A stretch of 11,896 nt of DNA, taken from NCBI GenBank assembly GCA_049587715.1, contig JBAVEL010000181.1, forward strand, positions 1 to 11,896, written 5' to 3'. The translations under genes were made by a program, and so were the position numbers. The notes under the pieces are model-generated. The model was not told the origin of the DNA. It did not search any database and saw nothing but the letters and a program-made list of their open reading frames with translations. Positions 6,928-11,896 of this stretch are shown piece by piece. Position 1 is the stretch's first letter. Each line of letters begins with the position of its first letter. Source of the DNA: JBAVEL01 sp049587715. Lineage in GTDB: Bacteria > Bacteroidota > Ignavibacteria > UBA10030 > UBA6906.

Positions 6928-7183
6928 CGTTCGCCTTCCGATCCTCCTTCCTCCCCAGGGCGATGACGGTCCGGAAGAAATGGATGAATCCCCCCGCCGC
7001 ACCCGCCGCCAGGCCCGCCAGCATCAGCCAGGGAGAGGTGCCCAGCTTCCCGTCCAGCCAGCGGCCCAGGAAGAAGAACACCACCACCGACAACGCGAGT
7101 TGAAGACCGAGCGTCAGGAAGGGACCGTACTCCCGGCTGATCCGCCGGGTGTGCTCGCCCGGTCCGGGCCGGGGCTTGGACAT
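6911..7183 (-). CDS. atpZ: AtpZ/AtpI family assembly protein
   Basis: A 90-residue protein with a basic N-terminus, two membrane segments (about 21-40 and 51-70) and a charged C-terminus. The segment LGLQLALSVVVFFFLGRWLD, then GTSPWLMLAGLAAGAAGGFI, is typical of the AtpZ family (PF09527, putative F0F1-ATPase subunit). In Bacillus, AtpZ and AtpI act together in Mg2+/Ca2+ handling and ATP synthase assembly. Here the two genes overlap by 17 nt, which agrees with paired function. The ATG lies only three bases after the bactofilin stop and has no convincing Shine-Dalgarno, so it is probably read by coupling from the bactofilin gene. Confidence 0.88.
   Translation of the reverse strand: MSKPRPGPGEHTRRISREYGPFLTLGLQLALSVVVFFFLGRWLDGKLGTSPWLMLAGLAAGAAGGFIHFFRTVIALGRKEDRKANDGKGL
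6934..6939 (-). promoter_or_regulatory. Ribosome binding site deciding the atpI start
   Basis: GGAAGG on the minus strand, inside the 3' end of atpZ, six bases before the ATG at 6927. It argues against longer upstream in-frame starts for atpI. Confidence 0.6.
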
Positions 7184-7186
7184 CCG

Positions 7187-7570
7187 CTACGGGCTCTTGG
7201 GGGCCTGAGGCTGCACCGCCCTGGCATCCCCCGGCGGCGGAGTCATGGCGCACTTCCCGTCGAACATCGCCCCCTCGTCCACCACCAGTCTGGCGGCCCG
7301 GATGTCCCCCCGGAGGGCCGACTTCCCCTCCAGGATCAGCTTCTCGAAGGCGGTGACCATGCCGTTCACCTTCCCCGCAATCGAGATGTTGCGCGCGGTG
7401 ACGTTTCCCTCCACGGCGGCGGTGGCGCCCACGGCCGCGCTCGCCTGCGCGATCAGATCCCCCACCAGCTTGCCGTCAATCCGGATGCTCCCGTCCGTCC
7501 TGATGATGCCCTCAACGGTGGTTTTCGCCCCGATGAGGCTGAGCTCGCCGTTCACATGTTTCTCCGCCAC
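7187..7570 (-). CDS. Bactofilin (polymer-forming cytoskeletal protein)
   Basis: Bactofilins polymerise without nucleotides into membrane-associated filaments and often position cell-wall enzymes. The 127-residue protein has the family's central domain (about 8-110) of short beta-helix turns: VEGIIRTDGSIRIDGKLVGD at 19-38, then AAVEGNVTARNISIAGKVNG at 51-70 and LILEGKSALRGDIRAARLVV at 78-97, ending VDEGAMFDGKC. The tail (110-127) is Pro-rich and disordered. The start is a GTG at 7568-7570 with AAAGGA about six bases upstream. It lies 19 nt after the M23 peptidase stop and three bases before atpZ. Bactofilin next to an M23 peptidase recalls Helicobacter CcmA with the Csd endopeptidases, suggesting a wall-shaping scaffold; that role is inference here. 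Confidence 0.93.
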   Translation of the reverse strand: MAEKHVNGELSLIGAKTTVEGIIRTDGSIRIDGKLVGDLIAQASAAVGATAAVEGNVTARNISIAGKVNGMVTAFEKLILEGKSALRGDIRAARLVVDEGAMFDGKCAMTPPPGDARAVQPQAPKSP

Positions 7571-7589
7571 AGGGGTCCTTTCGAAGCTG

Positions 7590-8507
7590 TTATTGAATCA
7601 CCGGATCCGACAGCAGATGCGGGCGCGGATCCACCGGAGTCCCGTCCCTCCACAACTCAAAGTGCAGGTGCGGGCCCTCGCTGGCCCTGCCCGTACTTCC
7701 CGCCAGCGCCACCGGCTCCCCCCGCCGGACCTCCTCCAGGGCGGTTCGGAGGAGCGCCTGGTTGTGCTTGTACACGGTCACCCACCCCGCCCCGTGGCTG
7801 ATCATGATCATGTTCCCGTCGTCGGGGGTCCATCCGGCGAACAGCACCGTTCCATCGGTGGCCGCGTGGACGGGTGTGCCGGCGCGGGTCGCATAGTCCA
7901 TCCCGAAGTGCCTCCCGGCCTGATCAAAGCCGCGGCTCAGGAACCCCTCCACCGGTGTCATGAGGGGCAGGAAGGGACGCCCCGTCTCCTCCGCGCCGTA
8001 CCCTTCCCCTTCGTATGACTCCGCCACAAGGTCGTAGCTCCCCGCCGGCTCGGTGAAGACCAACGGGGGCTCCGCCGCGCTTCCGGCAATGGCGACGCTC
8101 TCCGCCGCCGCCACGGGGGGGAGCATCTCCGACGGAGGATGGTCCCGAAGCCGCGCGGAATCCGGGCGCAGGTCGCTCCCCAGAACCTTCCGGAGCTGCT
8201 GGTTGTAGTCCCTCAGAAGCAGGACGTCCTCCGCCAGGGCCCGGAGCTGCTCCTGTGTTTCCACGAGCTGCCGTCCGTACCTCCTCTCGAGCTCCGGGTT
8301 CGGGATCGGCACGAAGGCCCCCAGGGGGGTCGCCACAAGGAGGGCCAGCACGCCCCCGGCAATCCCGCCCGTCGCCAGCACAAGGAGCCCCAGAAGCCCC
8401 GGGAGCGAAAGGTTCAGGCTGCGTGTCTTCCCCCCTTCGCTCCGGGGCACCACCATGATGCTGTATGTTCTGGCCGGCTTCTTCCGGCGGCCGGCTTCCG
8501 AAGCCAT
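7590..8507 (-). CDS. M23 family metallopeptidase, membrane-anchored
   Basis: A predicted zinc endopeptidase of the LytM/M23 type that cuts peptidoglycan cross-bridges or stem peptides. The 305 residues comprise a basic cytoplasmic stretch (1-35), one membrane segment (about 36-60), a coiled-coil-like helix (71-108), an acidic Ala/Pro-rich linker (about 112-180) and the C-terminal M23 domain (180-295). Metal ligands are seen as H200 and D204 (RHFGMDYA) and H282 (GPHLHFEL), with catalytic histidines H248 (TVYKHN) and H280. All are present, so activity is expected, in contrast to degenerate regulators such as EnvC/NlpD. The ATG at 8505-8507 has no good Shine-Dalgarno; the next in-frame ATG (8456) has none either. 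A strong promoter ends about 28 bases upstream. It leads the run into bactofilin and the atp genes. Confidence 0.93.
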   Translation of the reverse strand: MASEAGRRKKPARTYSIMVVPRSEGGKTRSLNLSLPGLLGLLVLATGGIAGGVLALLVATPLGAFVPIPNPELERRYGRQLVETQEQLRALAEDVLLLRDYNQQLRKVLGSDLRPDSARLRDHPPSEMLPPVAAAESVAIAGSAAEPPLVFTEPAGSYDLVAESYEGEGYGAEETGRPFLPLMTPVEGFLSRGFDQAGRHFGMDYATRAGTPVHAATDGTVLFAGWTPDDGNMIMISHGAGWVTVYKHNQALLRTALEEVRRGEPVALAGSTGRASEGPHLHFELWRDGTPVDPRPHLLSDPVIQ

Positions 8508-8534
8508 GCGGAGGACGAAGAAATTTGAATGTTC

Positions 8535-8563
8535 AGTATACCCAAAAAGGGGGGGAAAGTCAA
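8535..8563 (-). promoter_or_regulatory. Strong sigma70-like promoter of the M23-bactofilin-atp run
   Basis: The minus strand reads TTGACT (8558-8563), a 17-base spacer, then TATACT (8535-8540). Each hexamer matches consensus at five of six positions with ideal spacing. Start of transcription would be near 8527, giving a leader of about 20 nt before the M23 ATG. The spacer contains a seven-base G run on the plus strand (8549-8555) next to an A5 run. No other comparable promoter is visible down to atpG, so this is the likely driver of the whole atp operon. Confidence 0.75.
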
Positions 8564-8567
8564 TCCG

Positions 8568-8577
8568 GGGCGCGCCC
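8568..8577. other. 10-bp perfect palindrome upstream of the operon promoter
   Basis: GGGCGCGCCC is a perfect inverted repeat lying four bases upstream of the -35 element of the M23/atp promoter and four bases beyond the glycosyltransferase stop. It might be a dimeric regulator site, or chance in GC-rich DNA. Confidence 0.2.
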
Positions 8578-8581
8578 TAAG

Positions 8582-9727
8582 CTATTCTCCCGCCTGCATT
8601 TGGGGGGAAGCGCCCCTCTCTTCGGCCCAGATCCTGGTGATCTCCTCCCTCATTCTCCGCTTGAAAACGGACCTGTCGAATCGCCGCGCATGGGCCCGGA
8701 GCGCGCCGGGATCGAAACGCCGCCGTCCCAGCCCCCGGATGGCCAACGCCAGGTCTTCCGCTTCCTCTCCCCGGTAGAGAATCCCGGTTCCCCCCTCGGG
8801 GGAATCCACCACGGTCTCCGTGGCCCCCCCCCGCGCAAGGGCAACCACCGGCTTGCCCGCCGCCATCGCCTCCAGGGGGGCGATGCCGAAATCCTCCTCC
8901 CCGGGAAACAGAAGGGCGTGGGAGCGGGCATAGAGCCGGGCAAGCTCTGCATCCCCCACACGCCCCGCGAACCTCGCCGTGCCGGGAGCGATGGAGCGGA
9001 GCCTCGCCAGCTCGGGCCCCTCCCCCACCACCACCAGACGCTCTCCCAGAATGGCGCACGCCCGCACGGCCCGGTCCACCCGCTTGTAGGGGACCAGGGC
9101 GCTGACAACCAGGAAGAACTCCCCCGCCTGCGGGGGGGCGGAGAAGAGATCCGTGTCCACGGGAGGATGCACCACCACGGCGTCCCGCCCGTACAGGGCC
9201 CGGATCCTGGAGCGCACGTTCTCGGAGTTGGCGATGTAGCGGGCGGGGTTGGATGCCGTGCGCAGGTCCCACTTTCGGAGCGGTCCCGCGGCCATGGCCA
9301 TCCCCAGCCGGGTGATCAGAGCGGCGCGGCCCGGCCCGAAGTACTCCCGGTAGTGGTGCCAGATGTACCGCATGGGTGTATGGCAGTAGCAGATGTGCAG
9401 GGCGCCCCCCCGGGCCCGGGCCCCCTTGGCCACACAGTGGCTGGAGGATAGCACCAGGTCGAACCCCCTCAGGTCCAGCCGCTCCACCGCCCGGGGGAAG
9501 AGTGGAAGGTAGTGGCGGTATCGGGTGCGGGCGAAGGGGAGGTGCTGGATGAAGGAAGTCCGGATTGGCATGGCCTCGATCACGGGGGAGACCGCCCCGG
9601 GGACATGCAGGAGGGCGAACAGAACAGCTCCGGGATACATCTCGCAGAGGGCCTCCACGCACTTCTCCCCTCCCCGCATGGAGGTGAACCACTCGTGGAC
9701 GATTGCTATGCGGCGGGGGCCCTCCAT
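8582..9727 (-). CDS. GT4 glycosyltransferase, WbaZ-like
   Basis: A GT-B fold, probably nucleotide-sugar-dependent glycosyltransferase acting in the cytoplasm on a lipid-linked glycan (O-antigen, capsule or exopolysaccharide). From the ATG at 9727 the protein has 381 residues. The N-terminal acceptor domain has IAIVHEWFTSMRGGEKCVEA (7-26), LVLSSSHCVAKGARA (91-105) and HICYCHTPMRYIWHHY (111-126), a pattern I associate with WbaZ-like mannosyltransferases. The donor domain has VSALVPYKRVDRAV (208-221) and PGEEDFGIAPLEAMAAGKPV (275-294) with the E278-x7-E286 motif. GGGAG at 9733-9737 and a promoter just upstream fix the start; the frame is open to 9853 but that extension crosses the promoter. A nine-base G run on the coding strand (8824-8832) encodes R299-G300-G301. 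Sugar specificity is unknown. Confidence 0.9.
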   Translation of the reverse strand: MEGPRRIAIVHEWFTSMRGGEKCVEALCEMYPGAVLFALLHVPGAVSPVIEAMPIRTSFIQHLPFARTRYRHYLPLFPRAVERLDLRGFDLVLSSSHCVAKGARARGGALHICYCHTPMRYIWHHYREYFGPGRAALITRLGMAMAAGPLRKWDLRTASNPARYIANSENVRSRIRALYGRDAVVVHPPVDTDLFSAPPQAGEFFLVVSALVPYKRVDRAVRACAILGERLVVVGEGPELARLRSIAPGTARFAGRVGDAELARLYARSHALLFPGEEDFGIAPLEAMAAGKPVVALARGGATETVVDSPEGGTGILYRGEEAEDLALAIRGLGRRRFDPGALRAHARRFDRSVFKRRMREEITRIWAEERGASPQMQAGE

Positions 9728-9732
9728 CGATG

Positions 9733-9737
9733 CTCCC
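9733..9737 (-). promoter_or_regulatory. Ribosome binding site deciding the glycosyltransferase start
   Basis: GGGAG on the minus strand, five bases before the ATG at 9727. The in-frame ATG at 9739 has no such motif and would fall almost on the predicted transcription start. Confidence 0.5.
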
Positions 9738-9749
9738 ATCAGGAGGGCC

Positions 9750-9778
9750 AATATACCCGGAAAACGCCGGAGACGCAA
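9750..9778 (-). promoter_or_regulatory. Promoter of the glycosyltransferase gene
   Basis: Minus strand TTGCGT (9773-9778), a 17-base spacer, then TATATT (9750-9755). The -10 matches consensus at five of six positions and the -35 keeps the TTG core. Transcription would begin near 9743, about 16 nt before the ATG. It is back to back with the hydrolase promoter. Confidence 0.55.
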
Positions 9779-9785
9779 CGCACAG

Positions 9786-9814
9786 TTGCTTCGCTCATCA
9801 CCCCTCCGTATATT
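9786..9814 (+). promoter_or_regulatory. Promoter of the alpha/beta hydrolase gene
   Basis: Plus strand TTGCTT (9786-9791), a 17-base spacer, then TATATT (9809-9814), with the same -10 and spacer length as the divergent promoter. Predicted transcription start is near 9821, leaving a leader of about 68 nt before the ATG at 9889. The leader is C-rich and shows no recognised regulatory RNA. Confidence 0.5.
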
Positions 9815-9888
9815 GCATGCCACGCACACCACCCCGCACACGGAATGCCCCACAGACGGCCTTTCCCCTCCCCCAGCCCAGGCGGCGG

Positions 9889-10827
9889 ATGAGCTTCTTC
9901 CCCTTCGTCCTTCTCCTGCTGTTTCTGCTGCTGTTCATGATCGTGGTCTCCCTCGTGCTGCTGGTCATCGGGCCGGTCATGCTGCTGCAGCCGCACCGGC
10001 GCACGGCCGACTACTACCGCAGGGCGGGCTCCCCCCTGCACCCGCGTGATGCCGGGCTCCCGTCGGAGGAGCTGACGCTGACGACGGCCGAGGGCATCCC
10101 CCTGAGCTGCTGGCTCATCTCCAGGCCGGATGCCCGGGGGACCGTGATATACCTGCACGGAGTGAGCGAGTGCAAGATCGTGGGGCTTCCTGTGGCGGCA
10201 TTGCTGTACCGGCGGGGCTACAACGTCTTTCTGTATGACGCCCGGAGGCACGGGGACAGCGGCGGGTCCTACTGCACCTACGGCTTCTACGAGAGGCACG
10301 ACGCCGGGAGGGTTATGGACTACCTGTCCGCACGGGAGGATTTCCCCCTGGGCCGGATCGGGTTGTTCGGCTCCTCCATGGGGGCGGCGGTGGCTCTCCA
10401 GGTGGCGGCATGCGATGCGCGCGTCGCGGCGGTGATTGCCGAGAGCGGATTCGCCACGCTCCACACAATCTTCGACGACTACCAGAAGCGGGTGATCCGG
10501 CTCCCCTGGCACTATCTGAGGAACATCGTGATCCGCCGCTCCGAGTACATCGCCCACTTCAAGGCGGCGGCCGTTTCCCCCCTGGCGGCAGTGGAGAAGA
10601 TCACGGTCCCGCTCTTCATCCTGCACGGCACCGCCGACACGCTCATCCGCCCCGAGTATTCGGCTCAGGTGTACGCCCGGGCGCGTCCGCCCAAGGAGCT
10701 CTGGCTGATTCCCGGAGCCCGCCACGACAACATCGCCCAGGTGGGAGGCACGGAGTACGCGGAGCGGGTGGCGGCCTTCTTCGACGCCCACCTCCCCGGC
10801 GGGGGCACTCAGAGACCGAACCAGTAG
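9889..10827 (+). CDS. Membrane-anchored alpha/beta hydrolase
   Basis: A serine hydrolase of the alpha/beta fold with substrate unknown; family members include esterases, acyl-transferases and lipases. From the ATG at 9889 it has 312 residues. A strongly hydrophobic N-terminus (about 3-33) would anchor it with the catalytic domain on one face of the membrane. The oxyanion region is TVIYLHGVSE (85-94). DARRHGDSGGS (117-127) is typical of this group. The nucleophile elbow is GSSMG (161-165, S163), and the probable triad is completed by D250 (LHGTADTLI) and H279 (PGARHDN). The frame is open upstream to 9703, but that would pass through both promoters. The Shine-Dalgarno (AGGCGG, 9880-9885) is weak. 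It is divergent from the glycosyltransferase, and its 3' end overlaps the convergent gene by 19 bp. Confidence 0.88.
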   Translation: MSFFPFVLLLLFLLLFMIVVSLVLLVIGPVMLLQPHRRTADYYRRAGSPLHPRDAGLPSEELTLTTAEGIPLSCWLISRPDARGTVIYLHGVSECKIVGLPVAALLYRRGYNVFLYDARRHGDSGGSYCTYGFYERHDAGRVMDYLSAREDFPLGRIGLFGSSMGAAVALQVAACDARVAAVIAESGFATLHTIFDDYQKRVIRLPWHYLRNIVIRRSEYIAHFKAAAVSPLAAVEKITVPLFILHGTADTLIRPEYSAQVYARARPPKELWLIPGARHDNIAQVGGTEYAERVAAFFDAHLPGGGTQRPNQ

Positions 10828-11896
10828 GAGAGCTTCACCAGGAGGATGTCCTCCCGCGGCAGGGCGGCAATCTCCCCGATCCGCCGGGGCAGGGATGGGG
10901 CATAAGACCCCGTGTCTCCGGTCCGTTCCTGGGTCCAGACGCAGTAGAGCGTGCTTCCGGGAAGGTATTCCCACCGGAGCAGCACGTTGGCGTTGAAGGC
11001 GGCGTAGTTGAAGTCATACATCCCGGGGAGCGCCGCGGGACGGCGGAACCTCCTGTCCCCCTCCAGCAGGGCGAACTCCCCGTACCGGGCCCGGACCGCC
11101 AGGGCCTGCGCCGTGAACTGGATCGAGAGGGATCGGGAGAACGTCAGGATCCCGCCGAGGGCCAGGTCCGCCTCCTCCAGGTCGGTTTCTCCGAACAGGC
11201 TCATGGGTGTGCCGTACTCGGCGGAGGCGGCGATTCCCCCCCCGTGGAACACCCCCCCGAACCCCTTCCGCACGAAACGCACCCGGGCCTCGGGAGTCAG
11301 CTCCATCCAGGGCACCGGACGGAGTGTCCAGATCATCAGAGCCGAGAACTCCCTCTTCCGCCGCAGGTCCGCCGCGCAGGCGGCCTGGAGCAAGAGGGCC
11401 ACATCCCGCCGCGGGTCCGTCTGGACCGATGCCGTGAGGGCGTTCCCTGCAGGCCGCCGGTAGATGCCCGTCAGGCCGAATTCGGAATCCTCGTAGGCCG
11501 GCTGCTCATGGGTCAGGGTCACCGACACCGTCCAGAAACCCGTCAGCTCGGCGCTTCCCGTGAGGTTCACCCGCGCCTGGGTCCGCACCCCGTCCCAGTT
11601 CCACCGGTACTCGGGGTTCAGCGCCGCCGAATAGCGACGCACCCATCCGTGCGCGAAGTTCTCCCGGTAGAGCACCTGGAGGTACCCCCCGTGGTCATGC
11701 GGCCGGGCGAAGAACCCGATGTCGTTGGGATCGAACCCCCGGGAGAAGAACTCGTGGGAGGCCGTGGCAAACCAGTGCTCCGCGGAAATCCGGCCCAAGA
11801 GCAGCCGCCCCGCGGCTCCTCCCGGCGCGCCCTCTCCCGCGGGCCTCACCGCGGCCGCATACCCGTCCAGGGCATACAGCCCGTCGGGGGTGCGCC
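10809..11896 (-). CDS. DUF5916-like outer-membrane beta-barrel protein, 5' end outside window
   Basis: The frame is open from the right edge to the TGA at 10809, giving about 362 residues of the C-terminal part. It shows many alternating-polarity strands with aromatic residues (for example VLLRWEYLPGSTLYCVWTQE) and ends in KLSYWFGL, an ending compatible with an outer-membrane barrel. The stretch AEHWFATASHEFFSRGFDPN, continuing DIGFFARP, resembles the DUF5916 domain (PF19313), often found behind a CBM9-like domain in secreted FCB proteins. That family call is from recall of the pattern. The true start, any signal peptide and the N-terminal domain lie outside the window; the GTG at 11849 is internal and not a start. 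The function is unknown. Two G runs (8 at 11236-11243 and 7 at 11252-11258) occur on the coding strand. Confidence 0.75.
   Translation of the reverse strand, partial: RTPDGLYALDGYAAAVRPAGEGAPGGAAGRLLLGRISAEHWFATASHEFFSRGFDPNDIGFFARPHDHGGYLQVLYRENFAHGWVRRYSAALNPEYRWNWDGVRTQARVNLTGSAELTGFWTVSVTLTHEQPAYEDSEFGLTGIYRRPAGNALTASVQTDPRRDVALLLQAACAADLRRKREFSALMIWTLRPVPWMELTPEARVRFVRKGFGGVFHGGGIAASAEYGTPMSLFGETDLEEADLALGGILTFSRSLSIQFTAQALAVRARYGEFALLEGDRRFRRPAALPGMYDFNYAAFNANVLLRWEYLPGSTLYCVWTQERTGDTGSYAPSLPRRIGEIAALPREDILLVKLSYWFGL

Noticed and set aside
6620..7801. 393-codon open frame on the plus strand
   Set aside because: It is antisense to atpI, atpZ, bactofilin and the M23 gene; its composition is typical of an antisense shadow.
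9703..9888. 62-codon N-terminal extension of the hydrolase
   Set aside because: It would include both promoter regions and the glycosyltransferase start, has no family-like sequence, and precedes a clear hydrophobic anchor beginning at the ATG at 9889.
10794..10804. Possible terminator hairpin CCCC-GGC-GGGG
   Set aside because: The stem is only four pairs, there is no T-tract on either strand, and it lies within the hydrolase coding region.
9739..10974. 411-codon open frame on the minus strand opposite the hydrolase
   Set aside because: The hydrolase frame on the plus strand has a full catalytic triad and membrane anchor. The antisense frame has no domain and crosses both divergent promoters.

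Overview
The window is a GC-rich bacterial chromosome segment packed with genes. It looks like housekeeping DNA plus an envelope-related flank, and I see no mobile elements, tRNAs, rRNAs or CRISPR arrays. Four features suggest a member of the FCB (Bacteroidota/Gemmatimonadota-like) superphylum: an S16 protein with a C-terminal extension, a bactofilin directly upstream of atpZ, an F-ATPase cluster without atpD/atpC, and a DUF5916-type outer-membrane protein. This placement is inference from gene content and I cannot name a genus.

Layout. From about 8510 down to 1, everything reads on the minus strand. In transcription order it runs: M23 metallopeptidase, bactofilin, atpZ, atpI, atpB (a), atpE (c), atpF (b), atpH (delta), atpA (alpha), atpG (gamma), a 97-nt gap, ffh (SRP GTPase), and rpsP (S16, cut by the left edge). 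From the M23 gene to atpG the genes abut, overlap or lie at most 53 nt apart. A strong sigma70-like promoter (TTGACT, 17 nt, TATACT) lies just upstream of the M23 gene and is the only convincing promoter for the whole run. A weak candidate promoter lies between atpG and ffh.

Upstream, on the minus strand, is a WbaZ-like GT4 glycosyltransferase. It is divergent from a membrane-anchored alpha/beta hydrolase on the plus strand. The shared gap holds two back-to-back promoters, each with a TATATT -10 and a 17-nt spacer. The hydrolase converges on, and overlaps by 19 bp, the 3' end of a beta-barrel protein that runs off the right edge.

How the genes fit together. The ATP synthase genes supply all of Fo (a, b, c), the alpha, gamma and delta subunits of F1, and two assembly proteins (AtpZ, AtpI). 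Beta and epsilon must be encoded elsewhere. The c subunit carries a proton-type site. The M23 enzyme has its full catalytic set and forms a likely cell-wall remodelling pair with the bactofilin, placed as the leading cistrons of the bioenergetic operon. ffh and rpsP belong to membrane-protein targeting and translation.

Points worth a second look are the wall-remodelling/ATP synthase operon, the missing atpDC, homopolymeric G tracts in the operon promoter and in the glycosyltransferase gene, and the symmetric divergent promoter. I found no clearly new molecular system.
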